DNA from: Pontibacter kalidii | Lineage (GTDB): Bacteria; Bacteroidota; Bacteroidia; Cytophagales; Hymenobacteraceae | Direction: 5' to 3' | DNA length: 64,000 bases | NCBI RefSeq assembly: GCF_026278245.1 | Contig: NZ_CP111079.1 | Span: 3,474,501-3,538,500, forward strand | Part shown: in pieces, positions 1 to 8,370 of the stretch | How the letters are laid out: each line of letters opens with the position of its first letter | Numbering within the stretch: the first letter of the stretch is position 1 | Made by a program: the position numbers and the translations under genes | Notes under the pieces: generated by a model | The model's input: only the letters and a program-made list of their open reading frames with translations | Told to the model about the DNA's origin: nothing | Databases searched by the model: none

Positions 1-2
1 TC

Positions 3-89
3 CCCAAGTCGGTGCTTCATTTCTACTACATGGGTGCCGAGGTGCTCAAAATAGCGCTCCTGGTTAGCTTCGGAATCAGTATGCTGTAA
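3..89 (+). CDS. C-terminal end of a membrane protein (partial, cut by window edge)
   Basis: An open frame runs in from the left edge and stops with TAA at 87-89. The 28 visible residues end in a hydrophobic stretch (about residues 15-28 of the visible part, containing LKIALLVSFGISML) that looks like a final membrane helix. Codon use matches the neighbouring genes. The family cannot be named from so little sequence. It converges with the minus-strand gene at 124-1464. That this is a real gene end is an inference from the open frame and the helix-like tail. Confidence 0.45.
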   Translation, partial: PKSVLHFYYMGAEVLKIALLVSFGISML

Positions 90-123
90 AAGCAGTTTAT
101 ACTTGCTGCGCTGCTGCGATCAC

Positions 124-1464
124 CTAGCCGCGTGCTGCTGTCGTTGCAGCCTGGCTACCCACATCCTCAATTGCCTGGAGCGGGGCGAGATGGGGCTTTT
201 GCCGAAGTTGGGAAAGGAAGAACAGCCCGATGCCTGACGGTAAAAGGATGCTTACCCCGAAAAGCAGCTCATTGTAGTTTGGCACAGCGCCCAGCCCCAG
301 CCACAGGAATAGTCCCTGCCCAAAAAGGAGTGCCTCACTGCCTATAAAGGCAAGTATGAACAGGCCCATGCCCCAGCGGCTTATACCTGGCTCAAAGCTC
401 ACCCAACCCCGCTGCGCGAAAAAAGCAAGTGTAAAGAAGCTCACAAACCCGATGAGCACCAGGTGCAGGTACCCAATAATGAAGAAGCGCAGGTTATAAG
501 CCAGGTCGGCCATGTAGGGGAAGGCGGTGGAGAACTGCATCAGCGTCTTCAGTATAAACGCCAGCGCGGCAAGTATCAGCATACCCCTGCCCCAGCCCGG
601 GAACAAGGTATCGAGCTGCCTGCGCACCGGCCACAGCCCCCGCACCAGCAGACCCAGCGCCAGCACCTGCACCAGCGCGGCCAGCCCTCCTACCAAGTAT
701 ACCATAGCATCGGGCTTAATCCAGAGCACCGAGAGCAGGTAAGCCGGCAGACAGGCCCAGAACATCAGCCTGAAAAAAAGCAGGCCATACTTTTGGCTAA
801 AGCCGATCTCATACTTCTCGAGCAACCAGAACAGTAGCCCCAGCACCGCGAACGTAAACCAGCCGTTGTAGAGGAAGTGGAGGTAAAAGTAGATGGCGTT
901 GTAGTAGAGCTCCGAGCCGCTGTGCCCTGTGGCCATGATCGGCCCCATCGCCCACGGCCCCAGCGACGAGAGGGCCAGGAAAGACAGGGACGCCTTTACA
1001 AACTTGAATGACAGCCTGTGTACTCCCTGGCTAACACGCGCTGCTTTGGCATCTTTCAGGAAACGAAGTATAAACCAGTAGCTCAGCAGGATGTGCGCCG
1101 TGGAGAACGTGATGGAAACTGCGCCGTAGCCCTGCACCGGGAAACTAAGCAGCATACCCAGCACCGCCGCCTGCGCCAGCCAAAACTGCCGGAAGTATAC
1201 TTTCTGGCAGCGCACCTCCGGGGGCACGTAAGCATGCAGCAAAGCGATAAAAAGCGCCGGGTACAGCCAGCCCAGCAGCGCCGCATGCGAGTGGGCATGC
1301 AGCAGGTACTTGTAGTTGAGCCCTGTCATTGGGACCACCAGCATCCCGCGCAGCAGCAGGCCCAGCAGGGCAATCACCACCAGACTCAGCAAAGCCGACA
1401 GTAGCGGAAGCCGCCACCGGTTTATACTTGCTCCCGCTATTTCTCCTCCGGTTTGGGGCATCAT
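124..1464 (-). CDS. Polytopic membrane protein resembling heme-copper oxidase subunit I
   Basis: 446 residues with about 12 hydrophobic segments. Early in the protein is a His-rich helix start (LLHAHSHAALLGW) and near the middle YFYLHFLYNGWF; both patterns recall the heme- and copper-binding helices of the heme-copper oxidase/NO reductase catalytic subunit superfamily. The full ligand set of an oxidase is not evident, so it may be a degenerate or differently used relative (NnrS-like proteins are an alternative). It starts ATGATG, and its start overlaps the TGA stop of the upstream lipoprotein gene, so the two are translationally coupled. Respiration-related function is inferred from fold resemblance and from nearby ctaD, nos and nor genes. 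Confidence 0.6.
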   Translation of the reverse strand: MMPQTGGEIAGASINRWRLPLLSALLSLVVIALLGLLLRGMLVVPMTGLNYKYLLHAHSHAALLGWLYPALFIALLHAYVPPEVRCQKVYFRQFWLAQAAVLGMLLSFPVQGYGAVSITFSTAHILLSYWFILRFLKDAKAARVSQGVHRLSFKFVKASLSFLALSSLGPWAMGPIMATGHSGSELYYNAIYFYLHFLYNGWFTFAVLGLLFWLLEKYEIGFSQKYGLLFFRLMFWACLPAYLLSVLWIKPDAMVYLVGGLAALVQVLALGLLVRGLWPVRRQLDTLFPGWGRGMLILAALAFILKTLMQFSTAFPYMADLAYNLRFFIIGYLHLVLIGFVSFFTLAFFAQRGWVSFEPGISRWGMGLFILAFIGSEALLFGQGLFLWLGLGAVPNYNELLFGVSILLPSGIGLFFLSQLRQKPHLAPLQAIEDVGSQAATTAARG

Positions 1465-1901
1465 TTAAAGTATGTCTGATACTCACCCAGCCTTTCGGCC
1501 AGGCGGTGGCGGGCGGCAAGCGCCGTGGCCGGGTTGTCCGTCTCAAGGGCCTTTACATCCTTCAGCATCGGCATCAGGTAGGCGTGCAGCATGTCGTGCT
1601 CGGCGCCCTGCATGCGGCACTCCTTAAATACTTCCTGGAAACCAAGCTGCATGCTGCGCCCCAGCTCATGAATGGCATCTATAGAGTCTGCCTCAGGTTG
1701 GTTCAGGTAGTCCTCCATCAGTTGCTGGAGCTGCCGCAGGTTGGCGTTGGTGGGCTCATCGGCCTGCCAGCGCTCCCCGCCATTCAGGGCAAGGGCGGGG
1801 AGCGTGGCGTGTGCTTTACTGTGGCTGGCCTGGTCGCGGTGGCTGTGCGAGCAGGAAAACAGCATGCCCGCCACAGCCACAAGTATAAAAGCGTATTTCA
1901 T
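1461..1901 (-). CDS. Small predicted lipoprotein, function unknown
   Basis: 146 residues with a short hydrophobic N-terminus ending in LFSC, a lipobox, so it should be lipid-anchored in the cell envelope. The mature part starts with a His/Ser-rich linker (SHSHRDQASHSKAH) and then looks all-helical; the family is not recognised. The gene overlaps by 4 bases the start of the following polytopic membrane protein, suggesting that the two products work together. The His-rich N-terminus could bind metal, which is inference only. An AAGTATA motif lies in the signal-peptide codons. Confidence 0.6.
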   Translation of the reverse strand: MKYAFILVAVAGMLFSCSHSHRDQASHSKAHATLPALALNGGERWQADEPTNANLRQLQQLMEDYLNQPEADSIDAIHELGRSMQLGFQEVFKECRMQGAEHDMLHAYLMPMLKDVKALETDNPATALAARHRLAERLGEYQTYFK

Positions 1902-1952
1902 GGTACAAAGGTTAAGGTGGATACATCAGCAAGCAAAGTATAATTTACTGCT

Positions 1953-2576
1953 TTATACGTTCAGGGCCAGGGCCTCCTGCAGCAGCTGCACCAGGTCCTG
2001 CTGCAGCGACTGGCTGCGGTCTTTGGCGTACCACAGCTGTACCTGCTGCACCAGCTCGTCATGGCTCACGTCCGGTTTGTCGGCTTTCAGCTGCCTTACC
2101 TGCTGTTGGATGGCGGTTGGCCGTGGGCCCCAGGTAAACAGGCGCTCGCCAGTTTCCGCATCCACACAAATTAGTTTCGGGATGGCGCGGCTTCCGTTGG
2201 TGAGGCAGGTATCCATCAGGCCCGGGTTCTCGTCGCGCAGCAAAACGGTCAGCGTTACGCTGGGGGCCTCCCCGGCTATGGCCGCAATGGCAGGCAAAAG
2301 CTGGGCGCCGTCGCCGCACCAGGCCTCCACCAGCACCAGCCACTCCAGGTGGCGCTGGTGCTGGTCCAGCAACGCTTTCAGCTCGGGCTGCAGGACGAAC
2401 TGTTTTTCCACGCGCTTCATACGCTGCTGGTTCAGTTTGGTAAAGCCGATCCGCTGCTCGCTCTGCTCTTCGCCTGTGGTCTTGTTGCGGGCCACCAGCT
2501 CGTCTGTAAGCGCCTTAAATTCCGGGTACGTCATGGGGTTTACCAGTTCCTGCCTGGCTATGGTTAGGGTGTTCAT
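1953..2576 (-). CDS. Thioredoxin-family protein (single-cysteine WCGD active site)
   Basis: About 207 residues of thioredoxin-like fold of the Bacteroidota type whose active-site segment is EAWCGDGAQ (one Cys instead of CxxC), followed by a cis-proline segment AIPKL. No signal peptide, so probably cytoplasmic. An in-frame ATG lies six codons further upstream (2594), but a TAnnTTTG promoter box at 2597-2604 would place the transcript start at or inside that codon, so the second ATG at 2576 is preferred. With only one Cys it may act through mixed disulfides rather than as a classical dithiol reductase; that is inference. Confidence 0.75.
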   Translation of the reverse strand: MNTLTIARQELVNPMTYPEFKALTDELVARNKTTGEEQSEQRIGFTKLNQQRMKRVEKQFVLQPELKALLDQHQRHLEWLVLVEAWCGDGAQLLPAIAAIAGEAPSVTLTVLLRDENPGLMDTCLTNGSRAIPKLICVDAETGERLFTWGPRPTAIQQQVRQLKADKPDVSHDELVQQVQLWYAKDRSQSLQQDLVQLLQEALALNV

Positions 2577-2596
2577 AAGGCTATTATTTGACAATA

Positions 2597-2604
2597 CAAA
2601 CGTA
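2597..2604 (-). promoter_or_regulatory. Bacteroidota -7 promoter box (TACGTTTG)
   Basis: The minus strand reads TACGTTTG, an exact match to the Bacteroidota sigma-A -7 element TAnnTTTG. No clear TTG is found about 19 bases upstream. Predicted transcript start is near 2590, just ahead of the ATG at 2576 of the thioredoxin-like gene. Confidence 0.45.
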
Positions 2605-2898
2605 GGCTAAAATCCTCCCGCATAAAATGATATTCATCACTCCTGACGCTTTACGTCCATCCCTGTGCCCGGCTATCTCGGGCCATTGGTTGAAAGTGAC
2701 GCAAGTCACTTCTGCAGCTGACCAACCTCATCCGCCTGCCGTATTTCTTTGCCTACCTTTCTACCAAACTTGAGGCTGCTGGCTCCGTACGACAGCGTGC
2801 GGCAGGGCCGTCTTCTCGTCAGCAAAGCTTACCCGGGAGGCGAACTGACACAGTAGTACCTAAAGTCTGGGATTAAGAACGATTTAACTTTTAATATT
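2605..2898. other. Divergent spacer between thioredoxin-like gene and proline dehydrogenase
   Basis: About 300 bases carrying the start regions of two divergent genes. Apart from the TACGTTTG box at its left end I see no clear promoter for the plus-strand gene, no RNA gene and no ORF with a recognisable product. It contains a few short imperfect inverted repeats only. Confidence 0.5.
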
Positions 2899-4098
2899 AT
2901 GGAGCAAGCTGCTGCCACCCAACTCTTACCCGGGCGTTTCGACCCGGAGAACCTGCAGGTAACCTTCTGCAATAAAACAGACAGCGAAATGAAGCTGGCC
3001 TACTTCCTGTTCAGCATGATGGGCAAGCCCGCCCTCGTAAAGGCCGGTGGTGCGGTAACTACCCTGGCGCTGCGCCTCGGCCTGCCGATAAAGGGACTGA
3101 TACGAAACACGATATACAAGCATTTCTGTGGCGGCGAAACCGTGCAGGAGACACAGAAGGCCGTGCAGCGGCTGTCGGCCGCGCACGTGCAGACCGTGCT
3201 GGACTATGCCGCCGAGGCCCAGAACACGGAGGCCGGTTTTGACGCCGTGCGGGATGAGGTGCTGCGTAACCTTGCCCTGGCCCGCGACACCAGGAGCTTC
3301 TCCCACATCAGCGTGAAACTGACGGGCATCGGCCACAACAGCATCTTCAACAAACTGCACCTGAGGCGAACCCTGTCGCCTGACGAGCAGGGCGCTTTTG
3401 AAAGAACAGCCACACGCCTAGATACGATTTGCCAGGCGGCGGCGGCGGCTGACGTGACCGTGTACATTGATGCTGAGGAAAGCTGGCTGCAAAACCCGAT
3501 GGATGAACTGGCCGAGGAGATGATGCGCCGCTACAACCAAGAGCGGGCCGTGGTCTTTAACACGCTGCAAATGTACCGCACCGACCGGGTGGCTTACCTG
3601 AAGGCCTGCCTGCGCCGCTTCGAAAGCGAGCCTGTTATACTTGGAATCAAGATCGTGCGGGGCGCCTACCTGGAGAAGGAGCAGCTGCGGGCAAAAGCGC
3701 AGGACTACCCCTGCCCCGTGTTCCTACGGAAAGCGGACACGGACAAAAGCTTTAATGACGCCATCGACATTTGCCTGGAGAACCTGCACCGCGTGGAACT
3801 CTGCGCCGCCACCCACAACGAGCAGAGTATTACGTACCTCACCGAGCGAATACAGCGGGAGCGCATTAGCAGCCACCGCAGCCGCATACATTTCTCGCAG
3901 CTCTACGGCATGAGCGACAACCTGACCTACAACCTGGCTGCCGCCGGTTACAACGCCTCCAAATACCTGCCCTATGGCGAGGTGGCCACCGCCGTGCCTT
4001 ACCTTATCCGGCGAGCGGAGGAAAACACCTCCATTGCCGGGCAGATGGGCCGCGAGCTGGCATTGCTGCAAAAGGAAATGCGCAGGCGTAAGCTCTAG
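2899..4098 (+). CDS. Proline dehydrogenase (PutA PRODH domain type)
   Basis: 399 residues, the usual length for the stand-alone FAD-dependent proline dehydrogenase of Bacteroidota, which oxidises proline to pyrroline-5-carboxylate with transfer of electrons to the quinone pool. The TIM-barrel signature is present: KLTGIG and VYIDAEESW in the middle, GIKIVRGAYLEKE, and the C-terminal substrate-binding segment YLPYGEVATAVPYLIRR at about residues 356-372 with its paired arginines. No signal peptide. It stands alone, with a strong bidirectional hairpin just downstream. A TATACTT motif lies inside the codons for VIL ahead of GIKIVRG. Confidence 0.92.
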   Translation: MEQAAATQLLPGRFDPENLQVTFCNKTDSEMKLAYFLFSMMGKPALVKAGGAVTTLALRLGLPIKGLIRNTIYKHFCGGETVQETQKAVQRLSAAHVQTVLDYAAEAQNTEAGFDAVRDEVLRNLALARDTRSFSHISVKLTGIGHNSIFNKLHLRRTLSPDEQGAFERTATRLDTICQAAAAADVTVYIDAEESWLQNPMDELAEEMMRRYNQERAVVFNTLQMYRTDRVAYLKACLRRFESEPVILGIKIVRGAYLEKEQLRAKAQDYPCPVFLRKADTDKSFNDAIDICLENLHRVELCAATHNEQSITYLTERIQRERISSHRSRIHFSQLYGMSDNLTYNLAAAGYNASKYLPYGEVATAVPYLIRRAEENTSIAGQMGRELALLQKEMRRRKL

Positions 4099-4121
4099 GT
4101 TCCAAAGTATAAAAACCCTTT

Positions 4122-4169
4122 AACACAAGCCGGCCAAAATATAAAAGTATACTTTGGCCGGCTTGTGTT
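4122..4169. terminator. Bidirectional hairpin terminator with AAGTATACTT near its loop
   Basis: The arm ACACAAGCCGGCCAAA pairs perfectly with TTTGGCCGGCTTGTGT. It lies between the convergent proline dehydrogenase and cytochrome oxidase genes and can serve both. The palindrome AAGTATACTT, a double copy of the window-wide motif, sits at 4145-4154 at the apex. Confidence 0.8.
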
Positions 4170-4184
4170 CTTATTACTTATAAC

Positions 4185-6005
4185 TTAGTCAGTGTCCTTA
4201 TCGTGGGGCAGGTTCGACGAGGCCGTTTGCGAGTACGGCACTGTTTGCGGGATATAATCCTCCGGCGCACCCGGCTTGCTGTAATCGTAGGGCCAGCGGT
4301 ATACAGTGGGAAGCGGCCCCGGCCAGTTGCCATGTCCCGGTAGTACCGGCGTGGTCCACTCCAGTGTGTTGGAGTGCCATGGGTTAGGAGATGACCGGCG
4401 CCCCCAAAAAATGCTGTAGATGAAGTTGAACAGGAAGATGAACTGCGCCGTAAGGCCCATGATAGCGGCAATACTGATGAATGTGTTCATATCCGTGAAG
4501 ATGTTGAACGTCTCAAATCCTGTCCAGTTGTAGTATCTTCTTGGGAAGCCGGCGATGCCGATGTAGTGCATTGGCATGAACACCAGGTAAACCGCCAGAA
4601 AGGTGAGCCAGAAGTGAACGAAGCCCAGCTTCTCATCCATCATGCGGCCAAACATCTTCGGGAACCAGTGGTAAACGCCTGCAAACATGCCGAAGAAGGC
4701 GGCAGCACCCATCACCAGGTGGAAGTGGGCCACCACAAAGTAGGTGTCGTGCAACTGGATGTCCAGGGCAGAGTTACCCAGGATGATGCCCGTCAGACCA
4801 CCGGAGATGAAGAGCGAAACGAATCCGATGGCAAACATCATTGCCGTTGTAAAGCGTATGTTACCTCTCCAGAGCGTGGCCAGCCAGTTAAACACCTTCA
4901 CAGCGGATGGTACGGCAATGATCAGCGTCAGGAACATGAACACCGAGCCCAGGAACGGGTTCATCCCTGTCACGAACATGTGGTGCCCCCATACCACGAA
5001 CGAGAGCACGGCGATGCCCATAAGCGAGCCGATCATGGCGCGGTAGCCGAAGATGGGCTTACGTGCGTTTGTGGCAATAACCTCAGAGGTGATACCGAAA
5101 GCAGGCATGATCACGATGTACACCTCCGGGTGGCCCAGGAACCAGAACAGGTGCTGGAACAGGATCGGGCTACCGCCTGAGTTGGCCAGTGCCTGTCCTG
5201 CGATGTAGATGTCGGAAAGGAAGAAGCTGGTGCCGAAGCTACGGTCGAAGATGAGCAGCAACGCTGCAGAAAGCAGCACCGGGAAGGCCAGTAGGCCTAG
5301 AACAGCAGTAAAAAAAAACGCCCATATGGTAAGGGGCATTTTAGTCATCGACATACCTTTTGTACGCAGGTTAATCACGGTCGTGATATAGTTGATGCCA
5401 CCCAGCAACTGCGATGCAATAAACAGGGCCATAGAGATCAGCCACATCGTCATACCAGCTGCGGAGCCTTGGATAGCCTCAGGCAGCGCACTTAACGGCG
5501 GATACACCGTCCAGCCACCGGCAGCAGGGCCTGTCTCGATGAAGAGCGACCAGAACATGATAACGCTGGCGATGAAGAAGATCCAGAACGAGAGCATGTT
5601 CATAAAGCCAGAGGCCATGTCACGGGCTCCCACCTGCAGCGGGATCAGGAAGTTACTGAACGTGCCGCTCAGGCCCGCCGTCAGCACAAAGAATACCATG
5701 ATGGTACCGTGCATGGTCACCAGGGCCAGGTAGAACTCCGGGTTCAACTTGCCATTCTCGATCCAGCCGCCCAGGATGGGCTCCAGGAAGGTGAACGTGG
5801 CCTCCGGCCAGCCCAGCTGCAATCGGAAAAGGATCGATAAAAAGCCGCCAACAAATGCCCAGAAAATACCCATGAACAGGTACTGCTTGGCAATTACCTT
5901 ATGATCTTGGCTAAAGATGTATTTCTCAAAAAAGTTCTGCTCATGATGCTCGTGCTCCTCGTGTACAGGATGCACCCCGCTGGTGGTAATGTCGGTGGTG
6001 GCCAT
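4185..6005 (-). CDS. ctaD: Cytochrome c oxidase subunit I (aa3-type)
   Basis: 606 residues, usual length for Bacteroidota CtaD, the catalytic heme a/heme a3-CuB subunit that reduces O2 to water in the inner membrane and pumps protons. About 12 membrane helices. Signature residues are visible: HPEVYIVIMPAFG (CuB His cross-linked Tyr), VVWGHHMFVTG (the two CuB His) and HDTYFVVAHFHLVMG (heme a3 and heme a ligands). Subunits II and III are not beside it here; upstream is a repeat-rich spacer. It has no AAGTATA motif over 1.8 kb, unlike most neighbours, which fits avoidance of rare codons in a highly expressed gene (inference). Confidence 0.95.
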   Translation of the reverse strand: MATTDITTSGVHPVHEEHEHHEQNFFEKYIFSQDHKVIAKQYLFMGIFWAFVGGFLSILFRLQLGWPEATFTFLEPILGGWIENGKLNPEFYLALVTMHGTIMVFFVLTAGLSGTFSNFLIPLQVGARDMASGFMNMLSFWIFFIASVIMFWSLFIETGPAAGGWTVYPPLSALPEAIQGSAAGMTMWLISMALFIASQLLGGINYITTVINLRTKGMSMTKMPLTIWAFFFTAVLGLLAFPVLLSAALLLIFDRSFGTSFFLSDIYIAGQALANSGGSPILFQHLFWFLGHPEVYIVIMPAFGITSEVIATNARKPIFGYRAMIGSLMGIAVLSFVVWGHHMFVTGMNPFLGSVFMFLTLIIAVPSAVKVFNWLATLWRGNIRFTTAMMFAIGFVSLFISGGLTGIILGNSALDIQLHDTYFVVAHFHLVMGAAAFFGMFAGVYHWFPKMFGRMMDEKLGFVHFWLTFLAVYLVFMPMHYIGIAGFPRRYYNWTGFETFNIFTDMNTFISIAAIMGLTAQFIFLFNFIYSIFWGRRSSPNPWHSNTLEWTTPVLPGHGNWPGPLPTVYRWPYDYSKPGAPEDYIPQTVPYSQTASSNLPHDKDTD

Positions 6006-6240
6006 AGGCTGGAAAGGTTAGATGACACAAAAGCCCTTTAACGATTTAAAGAGCAGCAGCTTACAGTGCGGTGGCCGCTAACCCATACATACTGAATTTA
6101 GCAAGGAAAAGATGTATTTTTCGGGGGTAATGTTTGATATTAGTACTCATCACGAGAATTTTATGGCTACTGCAGGTATAGCTACGGATATTTACCGGTT
6201 TATACTTTTGGTGCTATACTTTATACTTTCCACTTACTTG

Positions 6241-6780
6241 GCGCAAGGGTCCGCTTGTGCCTCTCTTAGCCACTGCTTCCCGAAACTGGAAACAAGCTAT
6301 ACTTGCTAGCTGCTGCTCATCCACGGCTTTACAACCTGCTCGTTTCATAGTATACTTTGGCTCCCTCCAGGCCGGGGGGCCGCGTCCTTTGGCATCGCGC
6401 TGTCTACATTTCCTTTGCTCCTACGTCGCAATGCCCTTGGCGGGCACCAGAAATCTAGAAGGCGCTCAACCCAAGGACTGGGTATCAGTTCGATAGCCGC
6501 TGCTTTGCAACTTGAACCAAGTCCCCCTTGGAAGGGGGCAGGGGGATGTAGTCGCTTGCTGTGCAATTCCCCTCCTCCGGACTAGCCAAAACGTGAGTTT
6601 TGAGCTAGCGAGCGTAGCTCTCAGGGGTGGGTTTATACTTGTAGGGACAGGTCGCGACCTGTCCACGCAACGGCAGCAGCTATGCAACCTATATAATTAC
6701 AGGCTCCCCGCCTGGGGGTAGGGGCCCTCGAAAAAGCTAAGTCTCGGCTCCCGGACTCGCTCCGTGAGGGGCAGGGGCAG
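6241..6780 (+). repeat. Composite intergenic repeat, copy 1
   Basis: About 540 bases that recur, in the same internal order but reversed, at 55037-55640; the first 260 bases also recur at 41431-41763. Shared blocks in order: a segment beginning GCGCAAG, GCTAGCTGCTGCTCATCCA, CCTTTGGCATCGCGCTG, ATGCCCTTGGCGGGCACC, CCCAAGGACTGGG, ATAGCCGCTGC, then a CCCCTCC block, the palindrome GGACAGGTCGCGACCTGTCC, and a G-rich block CCTGGGGGTAGGGG followed by CTCGAAAAAG. It has no terminal target-site duplication that I can see. Its function is unknown; a non-autonomous mobile or structured non-coding element is possible. Confidence 0.75.
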
Positions 6781-6818
6781 TTAAACCATGTACCGCAAAG
6801 TATAAATAGACAAAAAAA

Positions 6819-6842
6819 CGCGTAGGGCAGCTGCCCTACGCG
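6819..6842 (-). terminator. Intrinsic terminator of the nos operon
   Basis: CGCGTAGGGCAG pairs perfectly with CTGCCCTACGCG, and on the minus strand the stem is followed by seven T. It lies about 50 bases past the nosY stop codon. Confidence 0.85.
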
Positions 6843-6894
6843 CTAAAATCACAAAACACCAATGCGAAACACCCGCCGGGGCAGGCACTTTATA

Positions 6895-7662
6895 CTATAG
6901 ATCCCGCCTGGAGAAAATTCTTCTGGAGCTCAGGAAAGGTACCACGACCCATAGCAACAGCAGGCCAAAGGCCAGACCTACCCCCCACAAACTGCCCAGT
7001 ATACTTTTGTACAGCGCCCCGGTGTAGCCCATCAGCGCCGACACATCCAGGTTCAGCAACACGATAATGCGGCCCAGGTCCACCGGGTTAAGGGCCGTCA
7101 TCACCAGCGTGGCATGCTCCAGCGGGTAGTCGCCGAAAGTGTAAAGGATAAACAGCACAAGGCCGTCATAGATCAGGGCAAAGTAAAACCACAGCATCAG
7201 CGCAATACCAATGCCTTTGGCTTTGTCGCGGGTGATGACCGAGGCCAGGAACGCCATCGCCACAAAAATAAACGTGATGAACACACCCGTGAGCACCAAG
7301 TATAAACCGGTGAGGCTGGCCCCAAACAGCAGCACCGGCACGCCCACGCCCAGCAAAAAGGCCCCGGAGAGCGAGCAGGCCACGCCCAGGTACTCGCTCA
7401 GGAAGATCTTTTTGCGGTTGATGGGCTGTGCCACGAGCAGCTCCATGAACTCGTAAGAGTTGTAGAAGTGCGTGGTGGCGAACACAATGCTGATGAGCGG
7501 CACCGTCAGCAGCACCAGGTTCAGGAGGCTAAGTATGGCTTTGTCGGGACTGCCGCCCAGGTTAAACAACCCGATGGAGAGCAGCAGCAAGAACAACATG
7601 TAAGCCAGTACTATTTTGTTGCGGATGATATCGTAGAAAACGTATTTGAGAATTTTGTTCAT
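6895..7662 (-). CDS. nosY: NosY-type ABC transporter permease
   Basis: 255 residues with about six membrane helices, ABC-2 type permease. It is the last gene of the nos operon, directly after nosF (3 bases apart), and together with NosF and NosD forms the transporter-like complex that supports assembly of the Cu-S cluster of nitrous oxide reductase, probably by delivering a sulfur species to the periplasm (known for the family). Size and position match NosY. A TATACTT motif lies inside the gene. Followed by a strong intrinsic terminator. Confidence 0.88.
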   Translation of the reverse strand: MNKILKYVFYDIIRNKIVLAYMLFLLLLSIGLFNLGGSPDKAILSLLNLVLLTVPLISIVFATTHFYNSYEFMELLVAQPINRKKIFLSEYLGVACSLSGAFLLGVGVPVLLFGASLTGLYLVLTGVFITFIFVAMAFLASVITRDKAKGIGIALMLWFYFALIYDGLVLFILYTFGDYPLEHATLVMTALNPVDLGRIIVLLNLDVSALMGYTGALYKSILGSLWGVGLAFGLLLLWVVVPFLSSRRIFSRRDL

Positions 7663-7665
7663 GGC

Positions 7666-8370
7666 TTATTCCTCCTCCATAATTTTTGCGATGGCCTTGC
7701 CCAGGCGTTCCTCGTTGGTGTGGGCCTTGATATCGGCGATGGTCTCGTGAAATTTCACCTGCCCGTCCATCATGCACATAACCTCATCGGCCACCTCCTC
7801 TATCTCACTCATGATGTGCGAGGTGATCAGGATAAGCTTTCCTTTTTTCTTCTCCTTGAGAATCTTGCACTTGAGTATTTCTGCCGAAATCGGATCCAGG
7901 CCGGCGGTTGGCTCATCGAGGATGAGTATCTTCGGGTCAAACATAAAGGCCAGCGCGGCGCTTACTTTCTGCTTGGTACCACCTGATAAGGCGCCCATGC
8001 GCTTCTCATACATATCCTGCAGGCCATAGAGCCCGATCAGTTCCTCATCCACCACCGTGGCATCCTTGCGGATGTCGCGGATCATCTGAATCACCTGGCG
8101 GATCTTCATGTTCTCGGGGTAGCGGCCGATCTGTGGCATATAGCCGATCTGGCTGCGGTAGGCATACTTCTTCAGCACGCTCTCGCCTCCGATCCTGATA
8201 TCACCGCCATCCGGTAACACCATGCCCAGTATACACTTGCTCATGGTGGTTTTGCCCGAGCCGTTCGGGCCGATGACCGACACTACCCTGCCCGTGCCGA
8301 AGCTAACACTAACGTCCTTCAGCACCTGCAGCTTTCCGTACGACTTGCGTAAGTTCTCTATTGTTATCAT
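7666..8370 (-). CDS. nosF: NosF-type ABC transporter ATPase
   Basis: 234 residues with all ABC ATPase motifs: Walker A GPNGSGKTT near residues 35-43, signature LSGGTKQKVSAALA, Walker B ILILDEPTAGLDP and the switch His in ITSHIM. It energises NosY for maturation of nitrous oxide reductase. The start ATG at 8370 is fixed by the family N-terminus MITIENLRKSYG, which means the gene begins 62 bases inside the 3' end of nosD, an unusually long overlap that suggests tight translational coupling. Confidence 0.93.
   Translation of the reverse strand: MITIENLRKSYGKLQVLKDVSVSFGTGRVVSVIGPNGSGKTTMSKCILGMVLPDGGDIRIGGESVLKKYAYRSQIGYMPQIGRYPENMKIRQVIQMIRDIRKDATVVDEELIGLYGLQDMYEKRMGALSGGTKQKVSAALAFMFDPKILILDEPTAGLDPISAEILKCKILKEKKKGKLILITSHIMSEIEEVADEVMCMMDGQVKFHETIADIKAHTNEERLGKAIAKIMEEE

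Larger units (their letters stand above)
6006..6894. other. Gene-free spacer of 890 bases carrying a composite repeat
   Basis: No supported gene lies between ctaD and the end of the nos operon. The stretch holds several TATACTT motifs (for example three between 6196 and 6240), the composite repeat copy at 6241-6780 and the nos-operon terminator at 6819-6842. Short open frames here lie within repeat sequence shared with two other intergenic regions and are not believable proteins. Confidence 0.7.

Noticed and set aside
2899..4098. Several long minus-strand frames opposite proline dehydrogenase (up to 144 codons)
   Set aside because: They are antisense shadows of a GC-rich coding sequence; the plus-strand protein has all family motifs.
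6112..6721. Several overlapping short open frames on both strands
   Set aside because: They fall within or beside composite repeat copy 1; similar frames appear in the other copies as a result of shared DNA, with no start context or family resemblance.
6241..6780. Insertion sequence
   Set aside because: No transposase remnant on either strand, no clear terminal inverted repeats and no target duplication.
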